Assembly (NCBI GenBank): GCA_006384855.1
Contig: VCJN01003494.1
Coordinates: 1-64,000 of the forward strand
Length of the DNA stretch: 64,000 nt
Direction of reading: 5' to 3'
Origin: Tetraselmis striata
Lineage: Eukaryota; Chlorophyta; Chlorodendrophyceae; Chlorodendrales; Chlorodendraceae
Below are positions 18,199-28,685 of the stretch, piece by piece. How positions within the stretch are numbered: the stretch's first letter is position 1; every line of letters starts with the position of its first letter. The translations under genes and the position numbers were made by a program. Under the pieces are notes generated by a model that did not search any database, was not told where the DNA came from, and saw only the letters and a program-made list of their open reading frames with translations.

Positions 18199-20443
18199 GG
18201 TGACCGTCCAGAAGTTAGTCTCGGCCTCGGCCTCAGGGACCAAGGGGCAGACTGGACGTCGTCGATGAAGTGGTGCAGAAGACGGGCGACACAGGGGTGC
18301 TCCGACACGGGAATAAGGCAGCACGCGTAGGTCGCTGGGGCCGCGTTGGCAGGCGCGACCCTTCTCGCAGTACACGTGCAGGGTGATGTTGTAGCGGTCG
18401 AATTGCCCCCGGGGGATATTGTAGCTGGTTGTTGGGGGACGATGTTGTAGCGGGTTAGCCCCAATTTGGCCCCGCTCACCATTCCAAACGACGTACCGAA
18501 AGACGGTAGCAATAGTCGTCTCCCGCGGGCTGCTGTTCTCGGAGTCTCGGCAGAACTCCGCGAACTGAGACAGCTTGCCGGCGTAGCTCTTGAGCGTCTG
18601 GGAGGTGAGGGAGCTCGAGAGGAGGTCAAGTGTGCGTTGCAGCTCATCCGAGCCGAACGCTTCCTGTAGACGGGCCCGGAGTGAAGCCGCCCATGGGGCG
18701 AGAGCCTCGGGCGCGTCAATCGCGTTTGTGCGACGTGCGACCGACGGGGTAACATGAGACCGGGCCATTCCGGCGAAATAATCGGCCGTGGCGGTCAAGT
18801 TACCGGCAGTCGGACGGCAACTGCTAGATAGACGGGTTAGTTTGGGCATATCAGTCTGGGTTTATTTGCGGGGCAGTTTTCAGGTGGACGGGCCGCCTCG
18901 TGCATTTGTCGCGCTCCTAGCGCATGTCTCGCGCATAACGTACACGCGCGAATGTTGGTCGTTGCGAACTATAGCTGTATTTTAAACCCGTAGAGTAACT
19001 ACCGGCGGACGCATTGCTGATGAAATGGTATGGGAGACGGGTTGTTGAACCGTCATGTGCAGGTGTGCGGATGGTTGAGCCGCACTCGGTTGTAGTTGTA
19101 AGAAGCGCCGCACCGAGCAAGAAGGTCTAAGTCAAGTCTGTAGGGTAGGGGGGTAGTCCGGTCCCGACACGGGGCGGTCATCGCGTCGTTGAGCTGCAAG
19201 GTTTACTTAGCGGTCCGGTGGTCACCAAAAGGTGGCCTTGCAAAGCGCCAGCGGCTCCGACGGAAGGCGCCCCACGCCATCACTTTTGCTCACCTTTGCG
19301 GCTACACCCCGGCCGCCACCGTGTCCGCGTTCACGCGAGCGGTAGTGGCGGCAGCCTTGGCACTGCTGGCGACTGTCGCCTCGAATCACGACGCTCGTAG
19401 TCGCGCATCAGGTCGCCGAAAATCGCAGAGCCAAAATGCTCCGCTGCGGGCTGGAAATGTTGAGCCCGCAGTACGTCCAACACAGGTCACTGTGTACACA
19501 CTTGATCTAGTCAAGCCTCAGCAGCCATGAAGGCTAGACGAAAGCAAAACGTATTGTCGATGGCCTCGGCGTGGTTGCGAGTGTGCGCGAGGTAATGGGC
19601 AGAGCTTGATTCGCATCGGGGACATAGGGTAGCAGCTCGTCGAGAGCCACGAAGAGAGCGACTACTATGTGAGCCCCAAAATACGTTATCCAAAATGTAT
19701 AACCGGCTCCTCCTGGGCCGGCAGACGCCGGTGATCCTGCTTGGGGTAGTCGTTTGTCAGGTCCGTACGCAGAGGAGAAAGCACATGGCACATGGCTGAC
19801 CGGTCGAAGGTCCTCGTAACAATGCTCTACTCGTTGTAGTAACACTGGCACCGCGAGGTAGTCGCCCTCGCCCCTCGCGGATTTTACTCCGACATGGTCG
19901 CTATGGGCTAGCTCTAGCAAGTCGGGGCGCACAGCGGCTCCCCCGCTGCATGTCGGTTGTCCCGCAACGCGCTGTCCGGGTTCATAGCCATGTGCTCCGT
20001 CTCCATTGACACTACGTTCAAGAGCCGTCAATTATAGGCCAACGATGATGAGAGCCCGAGCAGCAATGTAGAATGGGCATACATATCATACATAAGCGGT
20101 TCGGGCGTCGGCTCGGCGACGGGGTCTTCTCCATTGGGCATGGTGACGCATGGACGTACAATGAGAATTGCACACGGATGGTGAGCCGGGTGTCGTCTTA
20201 AAACAGCATGTGACTTTGCCCGCAACAGGTTACGGGACAGTTAATCGTTGTGTGCAACACAGCGAAACTGGAAGATGGCGGGCTCAAATGTTACGGCTGC
20301 TTTTATGCCTACTCGTGTTGCACACGAACGGGCGCACCGACGGGTGAACCAGTAATAACCCGTACCACTTAGCAGCACATGCAGACACAAAAACGGATAG
20401 GAAATGAGGAAACCCCATAAACTTATAAACTAGTTTAGATTAT
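18199..20443 (-). mobile_element. YR element copy 2, truncated and decayed
   Basis: Read on the minus strand: right-end block with an altered hairpin (20443-20246), gag-like remnant (about 20150-19285, with frameshifts and stops), the conserved TGA, then a recombinase remnant (to about 18200). The recombinase part keeps the core-binding segment (LKSYAGKLSQFAEFC) but stops within NFWTV, before the HxxR-GGW-Tyr region. The entire catalytic C-terminus and the left end are therefore missing, and ankyrin sequence follows. The gag-like frame ends AAG TGA TGG instead of GAG TGA CGG. At the right edge the core word appears as TTTAGATTAT (20434-20443), with a second copy just outside (20447-20456). 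Many C-to-T type differences from copy 1 suggest it is old. Confidence 0.75.
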
Positions 20444-23400
20444 TAATTTAGATTATATAAGATACCATGGTAGTGGTAGTCTAGAAGTCTACTCGTGTAT
20501 TGGGTCGTAGCCTTGGTTGCCATTGACTAGTGACCACTATGCTCGTGCGACATATGGTCGCCACGTTTTACCACATTGTTGCTTCCGGTAAGTGGGATGT
20601 GATAGGCGGGACCTGGGTAGGTAGGCGCTTGGCTGGGTAGCCGTAGCCGGGGTGCTGATACGCAGACTGCTCGTAGCCGGGCTGCCTGGAGATCCATGCT
20701 GCGATATTGGAAGCGCTCGTATATTGTCCCCTACGCGGTCGGCGAGTGGCCCGCATCACCACAGCGGTCGTCCACTCCGCCGAGTGGCAGACGGGACGTG
20801 ATAGGCGGGACCTGGGTAGGTAGGCGCCTGGGCGGTTCGCGTGTTATTCTCCACGCAAATAAGTGCGTGTTCGAATCTAATGGCTAAGGTTTGAATCTAA
20901 TAGCTAAGCACAGCGGTGGTTCGACAAAATCCCGGAGACTTGTCTATTGAGCGCAGCCCCGGAGGCTGGCTGTCTCGAGCCGGTAGGCGGAACCCCGATA
21001 CGTTATGTTGAGCGCAGCCCCGGAGGCTGGCTCTCTCTGGCCGGTAGGCGGAACCCCGATATGGTGTTGGGAGGGTAGTGTACTAGCCTTGGAGGCTCAG
21101 CGTGCATCCCTCGTTCCTTGTGGGCTTGTTTTCGGCGCCCTTGTGGCAGCCGCCTCAGCCGTTTTTCGAACGATTCCGGACGTGCGCCGGACGCACGGAC
21201 TTCTCCCTACACCCCGCTCGCGCCCACGTGAAGTTTGAGGGCCCATAACCCAAACGGCTGAGCTGCGGAGGTGATGGTGAGTGGAAGTGCTCGGAGCATC
21301 TTACAGTGGGAGCAGCGAGCCGGGCTCGAGCTGCGGGGACTGTGGGCAGGAAGAGAGTGAAAGCAGAGCGCCCGGCGGGCCGGGAGACAGGCACGCGCGC
21401 GCAAAGGCGCGCGGGACATGTGCCCCGCCGGTGCTAGGGTATATCGGCCGGTTCTAGGGTAACATGCAGATTCCAACAGTCCTGAGCTTGGTGATGGCTC
21501 GAGAGCGTGCTCGCCGCCTCATCAGACGGCGCATGTTCGTCCGCCATCCCTGCCGAAGTTGCACAGCATGTCCGTGGATCACCCTTGCACACACGTGCAC
21601 GCTTGGCCCGGACTCTGAACCGTGCGCGCATCACACATCCATCCCGCCTTTTGTGCGGGATGCGGGCCGCTTTTAGGCAGCTTGATGTATTGGTCTTTTA
21701 GTACTGCTTTTATCGGTGCTGGATTTGTTTTTGGCCTTTTTGTAACTCACACCGGCACTGATAGCCGCAACTATTGCGACACTTTTTGGGATGAGGGGCT
21801 GGGCAACTCAATTTCAATTTTATTTGCCTGATATGTAAACACACTACATTACAGTCTTTTTTCGAATAAGTGCCCTTTGCCGCACAATATTCGTTGCCAG
21901 TCTGAGGTGCCGGCTATAGCTTCATCCATATTCGAGATTATCGAAGAGCAGCCAATACTCGAAGACCAGACTCCTACTTCTTTGGCTTAATAGCGCAGGG
22001 CGAGGTGGGCGGGATCAGTTAAAAAGCCAGAAATGGGCCGAATCTTGCAGACCTCTTAACTGCAAGTAGTTGTAGTGGGATTGCCGAGGTTCCTACGACC
22101 CATGAGGGCCACCATTCCCTAACCTAGTGTCACTTTATCTCCTCTTCCGTTGCTCCTGCGGTTGTTGCCGGTTGGAGGGCGACGCTTCTCCTGCTGCTTT
22201 AGCTTTCGCAACAGCTGTCGTTTGGCATAGAATAATTAGCTAAATTATTCGTTGCGCCGTCTGCTTATAAGCGGAGAGCGCGCACGACGCGCAATACGGC
22301 CGGCCGCCCCTTCCAAAAACAACATTTCGCCCTCACTGTCACCACAGTAGCTCCGATGACGAAGGCTGCAAAATACATATGCTCTCCCACCAAATTTTAG
22401 CCCTACACGAATCTGCATGTGGGCGCATCGCTGCGCAATAGCATATAGCCAAAACCACATCTAGTCTTTTACTTATACCGAAGCTTAGCTTCCATGACCT
22501 ATGCTGCAGCACGCCCTCCAAAACGTCGTGCTGATGCACCATTTTCTGTAGTGTTGTTTTGTGCTCACAATGATAACACGCCGCTTTACAACAGAAAATT
22601 ACACAATAATACGGTTGCACGCGTTTCAACTTCATGGGGTTACGCGTGCCCCCAAGCTTTTACGCACAGATAAAATGACAGTGAATGGATAAATTGAGGG
22701 AGTGTCATGCCATTTGGGTGATGACGTAGCATCGCAGCCGTGCACGCGCCACTACCCCTACATTTTTGTCATTGCTCGACAGAGCCTAAAGTTGTAGTCC
22801 AGTGCTAGCATAACAAGCGACGCGCTACATGGCCTAAGCTTCACCAGATGTGGATAGCCCATATTATAGCCTTTCCGATGCACTACATACTACCACGACG
22901 CAGCGCGGGAAGTGTGGGAGGAAAGATAAGCTTCGTGCCATAGCACCGATACCTGCGAAATCGCAGAAATTTCTACGCATTGTGAGCAAAACAATATCTG
23001 CTGATTTGGGGAAACACTAATGAAGAGTTGTTTGTATACTTGAGACCTACCGTGGGCGCGAGGCTGAGGCACCATGGGCAGCACCAAAGTGCCCGATACG
23101 GAGCCTAACATTGGGCTCCAAAGTTGGAATAAAACGTGTTTTTGGGTTTGCAGACCCCTTAAACGTCACCAAATGGCAATTCTGAGCAAAAATCTGACAT
23201 ATATGAGCCCTCTTCACGAAGACATGCCTCTTAACACACCTCCAAAAACTGCAATTGCTACAGTTTTTTTCCAACACTGGCGGCGCTCAGATTCATGTCC
23301 CTCTCTCGTGGAGACTCGTTTTTACTCAATTGAAAAATATGGAGTGGTCATCGTATGACACTATTATCTCGGCGAATTTGGCAGAAAATCGCAATGTACT

Positions 23401-23997
23401 TGCCAAAAACCGTTACCTATATGCTCCGAAAACGCTGACAATGCTAAAAATTGGGCACTGTTGCGGCTATTCTACCGCTTGCTTTATCACAAACTAACAA
23501 ACATTTACCGATTAAAGACATGCACTCAGTGGCTATTGAGTGCACCTGCGGTCTGTTGAATGGCACCCAATAATATTGCCGTATACCCGCGCAACGGTGA
23601 ATTCCCGCGTGTTGTGTGATTTGGGGGGGGGGGGGCAAGACTTTTGTGGACAGGTGTAAACCCTGTAGCGACTCGCGCGCCGCGCGTCGTAGCAGGGGTC
23701 ATCGTCTGCTCCTCGTAGTCATCTGCTGCGGTGGCAGTCGCTAATATAATATTATGCCCGGCGATGGTTGGCCGCCTTATTCGACCAGTCTTCGTCGGCG
23801 CGGCACCCGGCCGACTCTCCTCTAGCACCGTGCTGGCGGCACATTCCAACCGCAACTTGCGTTGCGTCCGTGGCCGATTACGCTTTACGGCGCAGCCCGC
23901 TTCTTTACGGCACGTAGTCGCTCGGGGTGCACGTTGTCATCCAGGGCAGCGCCGGCGCCGCCGAGACGGAAGTCGTCAGGGTCGGCCCGGCATCACC
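20444..23997. other. Long intergenic region
   Basis: No convincing gene. It contains two similar segments sharing GTGATAGGCGGGACCTGGGT (about 20598 and 20798) and a 60-bp tandem duplication at 20949-21066. An AT-rich block follows (about 21830-23520), then a G tract at 23624-23636. The minus frame near 20750-20570 encodes Pro/Gly/Tyr-rich sequence, probably by chance. Confidence 0.3.
20949..21066. repeat. Tandem duplication, about 60-bp unit, two copies
   Basis: GAGCGCAGCCCCGGAGGCTG starts each unit, and GCCGGTAGGCGGAACCCCGA occurs in each at the same offset. The units start at about 20949 and 21010. Confidence 0.75.
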
Positions 23998-26964
23998 ATG
24001 GCGGCGGGCGACGGTGAGGCCAGCCGCGCCATACGCGAGGCCGGCCTTGACAGCCACGCTGTGGTGGACTACAGTGTCGGCACGCCCCCCCCCCCCCCCC
24101 CCCCCCCTCTCCCGACCCGGCAACCCCCAGGCCTGCTGCGGTCGCTTTGCCTGATGCATCCCCCGGCTGCGGTCGGCAGAGTCGTTCGACTTCCGGGGCT
24201 GCCTGCTGGAGCTCCTTGGGCTGCCGGCGGACCTGGAGCTCTCCAGGCTGCACGAGCGGGCGGACATCCCGCCCTGTGGCAAGCTGATCGACAGGGTGCA
24301 GCTCTTCCCCGCCAGCCGCTGCGCGCATGCAGTTCTGGGTGACCAGGATGCTGTAGCACATGCAACGTCCCACACTCCCACTGGCCACCGTCATGGCTTG
24401 GAATGCTGATAACCCGGTGCGATGTTCCCATTTCCGCCGCTCAGTGGAACGCGTCCACGCGTGACAAGTCCTTCCCCGGCAGCAAGTTTGGCCAGGCGCT
24501 GACCCGCTTCGTCCGCGAGGTGGTCTTTGTGGGCATGGCGCCCCGCGGCGGCTGGCCCGCTGGCGCTGGCTCTGCCACAGACCAGCTAGTGTACCAGGCG
24601 CGGCCGTCGCTGCGGGTGCAGGTGCGGCAGCAGGGTACCTGGGCGGGCAAGGCATGGCGTGGCGCCTTCTGCGGCAGTGGGCGGCGGGCGGGGGGTGGGG
24701 GGGGGGGGGGGGGGGGGGGGGGGGGGCTGAGCAGGACTGTAAGAATGTACTTCATATTATTGCGTTACTCAACTGAAGAGTAGTACCATAGGTAAGCCAT
24801 GCTAGTCTTCAAAGTAATTTAAGTAAGTGTTAGGGGACTTAGGTAAAGATAATTTAAGTGGTATTCGAATTTCATGAAACTTTGGGCTTAAGAAAGACGA
24901 ACGCAACTTGATTGCGCCGATTCAAGTACGGCGTGCTATAACTATATACCCCATGGCCTATCACATAACGACCAGGAAATGACATACCAATGATGCCATG
25001 AAGTGACGTAGGTTGCTTTACCTCTAGGTAAGTTTGCTGCGTTGGTGCAGCTCAGTATCTCACGTGAGGGTGGGACAGGAACAGGACTCCCGTTATGTTG
25101 CCACGCCGCACTTCGCTTGAATTGGCGTAATGCAGTTCCGCACAGCCCTGGTGCTGAACCCCCCCCCCCCCCTCTGCCCCTGCAGCCGCCAGGCCAACAC
25201 GGCATCCGCCTCCACACGGACCGGGAGTACCACCACCAGCCCGCGGAGCTCAACTGGTGGGTGCCGCTCACGCCCACAGCTGGCACAAACACCCTCTGGC
25301 TGGAGTCGGAGCCCGGGCGGGGCGACTACGCGCCTGTGGAGCTGCTCCCGGGGCAGGCACGGGTCCCCACGTCGATCACCCCCACAACAAACGCCGTCTT
25401 TTGTGATATGTAGCAGGGATCATGTACCACGCTTTGGGTCTGCGCCTTTTGGTCGTTTCTGACCCCCTGCGCGTAGAGAGAAAGAACTACATGTATCTGG
25501 AAATATGTCAGAATACACCACGAATCGCCCACGATTCTCCCGAGTTGTTGCTACAAACCATTCAGTATTTGTGACCCGCGACCCCAATCAAGTGTTACGG
25601 GATGCGTCCACTATATCACTCGCATAGCATCACGGCAATGCTTACATCAATGGGTGGCACCTATAAGCACCCCTGTTGTTTATATAAGCCTCAAATTGGG
25701 CTTGCATGCGGCCTATAAGAACATTCAATGTAGTTCCGCTATAAGCACGTCTGGATCGGACCCCTGGCCAGGCCATTACTACGCCGTCACCCGTAGCACG
25801 GTACTGATGACAAAAGGCAGGTATTGCTGAATTGCTGACGACAACAATCGGCAGACGAATGCTGCATTATGCGGAAGTACCACATATACGCCGGAGGCAC
25901 GTCACACCCTCGGTACCGTGACCGCGCCTATCCTATGCGGTATCCAGTGTACGATTGGTTTTGGCCCATTTGCGAGGAAGGGCAAGCTGTGTCCATCTGA
26001 AAACAATACCAGAACATACCAGGGGTATATATTAGACATACGCAAATGTGCACGTACGCATGCCTGTATAGGAATCCCAGACTCGAGGTTGCATAACAAT
26101 TGGTGTTGTGTGCGACCCGCGCGCGCACTCAATCGCAACTGTACCGGTGGGCGCATTTGTTGGACCTTTTGTTTAGCGCCCCTGTCTGTTTCCTTTGCCA
26201 GTAAAGGTCCTTGCGCTGACGCATGCCCCTGGCCCCGCTATCACCCCTGGCCCGCCGCTCAGGCGCTGCGCTTCTACGGCAACGCATGCCGCCACTACAC
26301 GCAGGCCAACGGCACGGCCGCCACGCGGGTCTCCTTCGACCTGCGGGTTTGCCGCGGCGACATGTTTGACGCCAACTCGCCCGTGAGCGCGCTGCCCGGG
26401 GGCGGTCAACGCTTCGCCATCGGGGGGTACTACACCCAGCTGGACGCCGACGGCGGGTCTGGCGGATGTGGCGCTGGGGGGGTTGGGGCCATGGCGGCCG
26501 AGCCGCCGGGCGGAGCGGGCGGGCGCGAGGGCGATGACAATAACGAGACCGACCAGCGGAAGCGGCAGCGGCGGCAAGGCGTGGAGAAGCCAAGCAAGGC
26601 GTGGCGCGCGTTCCGGGAGGCGTACCTGCGCCGCGTCATGGATGCGCTGGAGCTGCCCACGCCCGCGGACAGTCGTGCAGCTGCGCAGCTGGAGGTGACG
26701 CCTCGCCTCGCCCCCTGGGCTGCCGCGGTCGCCGAGAATAACCCGCGATACCCTTTCCCGCAGCTGCTCCCCCCCCCCCCCCCCCCTGTCGCTCGCTGCT
26801 TGGCCGTAAGCGGTGGCCACCCTGCCTTCCAGTCCGTGCATATTACTCCCTGCGTCTCTTTCCTCGCCCAGAAATTGCGCAAAATTCTCCGGCATCTTCA
26901 TTTTGTAGAAAGTATCGCTCTTAGGTTTATTGCTTTATATCAAGTAGAAAATGCTTTTATATAA
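23998..26964 (+). CDS. StrG-like 2-oxoglutarate/Fe(II) oxygenase family protein
   Basis: Likely oxidises an unknown substrate using Fe(II), 2-oxoglutarate and O2. Exon-like blocks: about 23998-24080 (MAAGDGEASRAIREAG), 24180-24305 (SFDFRGCLLELLGLPADLEL), 24448-24630 (TRDKSFPGSKFGQALTRFV then LVYQARPSLRV), 25186-25355 (LHTDREYHHQPAELNWWVPL then GTNTLWLESEPGRGDY), and 26261 onward (LRFYGNACRHYTQANGTA then TRVSFDLRV). The metal ligands are H and D of HTD and H of CRHYT; the 2OG-binding Arg is probably in TRVSFDLR. This order matches the family of StrG from streptomycin biosynthesis. After the core comes a Gly-rich, Lys/Arg-rich tail that is open to a TAA at 26962; its last part may be intronic. 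One junction seems to use a GC donor (CAG-GCACGG, near 25356). Exon limits are approximate. Confidence 0.65.
25680..25745 (+). repeat. Dispersed repeat R2, partial copy (inside an intron)
   Basis: Carries AAGCCTCAAATTGGGCTTGC, then CCTATAAGAACATTC and GTAGTTCCGCTA, the first half of the R2 family seen at 27018, 39690, 59340 and 63710. Confidence 0.5.
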
Positions 26965-27668
26965 AAGCATTATAGTTATAATACGGGTGCCGGCGCACCA
27001 ACACGAACCCATGACGCTATAAGCTGCCTCGAATTTGCCTCGCATGCATGCAACCGATAAGTTCATTCCCAATACTTCCGCTATAGCTTCTCCTAGATTT
27101 GACCTCCGGTAGGCAGCACAGGCTCTTATTCACAGCGGTGTTCTCATTGTACAGCGTCGGCACCGTCGTGTATAGTATAACCGGACCTTCCTGGGGAATA
27201 AATGAACAAATGAACAAATCGGAGTCAGTGCTAGTAGTGCTGCAGAGTCCGCCCCCACACTCGAGTATTTTGTCACATGTTTTGCGTCGCTCGGGATTTA
27301 TACACAATGCACGTCATATGCCATAATACTGCCAGGCGCTTCATCGTGCCTGACAACATCGTGATGCAATGCCTTCCGAATTTATTCCGGGTGACTGAGC
27401 GCAGAGCATGGGATGTAGGGCTTGACCTTCCGGTATAGTTCACACATCAATTCAGAAAACCCGTAGAGTTTCAACCGTTCTACGTAGCGTCACCACATAG
27501 ATTACATCGCTCTTAGAGCGGGAATTCCACCCCCCCCCCCCCTCCCTACGTTTCGGCGCCTATTTTAAAGTCCTTCCATTAGATAGAGCGTCTGCGGGTG
27601 GTTTCTTTATTGGATAGGTGTATTGGCACTGACTGACTGATTCCATGCTGCGCGATTCGTGAATTCAG
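26965..27668. other. Intergenic or intronic DNA with repeat R2
   Basis: Holds an R2 repeat (27018-27170) and a C tract at 27530-27542. It ends at the acceptor of the methyltransferase exon. The upstream exon of that gene was not found here. Confidence 0.35.
27018..27170 (+). repeat. Dispersed repeat R2, near full copy
   Basis: Shows the R2 order: GCCTC-AATTTG, CATGCAACC, a TCCGCTA box, then TTTGACCTCCGGTAGGCAG, GGCTCTTATTCACAGCG and CGTCGGCACC. It is about 150 bp, has no ORF, and resembles a short non-autonomous element. Confidence 0.5.
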
Positions 27669-28511
27669 GTGGCGCTTGGCGACGCCGCGCGTGCGGGGGA
27701 GGCGCCGTCTTTCACCGACCCACAAGCTCGATACGGATACACGAGGAGCCACTTTTTGGCGCGCTCCGCTCACATCGCCAACCTGCTTATGCTGCGTAGC
27801 CCCGTGGTTGCGCCCCTGCGTGCCCCGCTTGTCGGCGAGCAGAGCGCCTCGGTGGTCAGCGTTGGCGGTGGCCCCGGCTTTGACGCCGTTGGGATCGCAC
27901 TTGTGGCGGCCTTCGCTGCAAAGGACGCAAAGGCGGCTTCCACGCGCCGAGCGCGCGTGCTTGTGCTCGACAACGAACCGGGGTGGGAACCCTGCGTGGA
28001 CGCTGTTGCCACCGCGCTGAGCCGTGTACGAGACAGCCGCAGCGAGTGGGACATCGTCGGCAGCGCCCGCGCGGATGTGTCCTTCGGCACCGCCGACATA
28101 CTCCGCCCCCTCACCGATCCCGCAAACCACTGCCTCGCGGCCGCCGCACCCTCCGCCGACCTGTTCGTCTTTGCGCACGTGGTCGTCGAGAACGCAAAGG
28201 GGCTGCTAGCGGGCAATCTGGCGCTCCTGCGCGAGCTCTTTACTGTAGCTACCTCCGGCGCGGGCTTCATTTTCACCGACAACACGCACCGCCTGTGGCC
28301 TGCCATCGCCGACGCCGCAAGCGCGTGTGGCCGCTTCTCGGTGGCGCTACCCGCGGTCCATGGGAAGCACGGCTTCTCGCTTTGCCTGCGCAAGACGGGG
28401 GCGGGTATGATCGGGCTGGACTTCTCGGCGGAGCCGACAGGCGAGGCGCTGCTGCAACGATTTCGGAGAGATTTCGAGAGCTGGGCAGCCGGCGCAGGGG
28501 CTGAGAGGTAG
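27669..28511 (+). CDS. Class I SAM-dependent methyltransferase-like protein, terminal exon
   Basis: An uninterrupted 280-residue exon after the acceptor GAATTCAG, ending in TAG; the start lies in an upstream exon not identified. It has the Rossmann methyltransferase order. Motif I is SVGGGPGFDAVG. Motif II is VLVLDNEPGW, with the Asp expected to contact the ribose of S-adenosylmethionine. An acidic segment GTADILRPL follows, then ADLFVFAHVVVEN at the strand-4 position and GAGFIFTDN at strand 5. The N-terminal part (YGYTRSHFLARSAHIANLL) resembles a substrate-side helix. The substrate is unknown. It could act on RNA, protein or a small molecule; the compact length and lack of extra domains do not decide. 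Confidence 0.6.
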   Translation: MALGDAARAGEAPSFTDPQARYGYTRSHFLARSAHIANLLMLRSPVVAPLRAPLVGEQSASVVSVGGGPGFDAVGIALVAAFAAKDAKAASTRRARVLVLDNEPGWEPCVDAVATALSRVRDSRSEWDIVGSARADVSFGTADILRPLTDPANHCLAAAAPSADLFVFAHVVVENAKGLLAGNLALLRELFTVATSGAGFIFTDNTHRLWPAIADAASACGRFSVALPAVHGKHGFSLCLRKTGAGMIGLDFSAEPTGEALLQRFRRDFESWAAGAGAER

Positions 28512-28685
28512 CCGTCATGCTTTTCTACTCATGAGAGGCTATATAGTATGAGTCCGACGGAGGGGAAGGGGCATTGGCGGACAGTCACGGGAAAAGAAGC
28601 AGCCCGGACGGATCAACTCGGCTTGGGCGTCGAAGAGTGTCAGCAATTGGCACGTTGTCAATTTCATTTGTGCCATGATCCCTGG

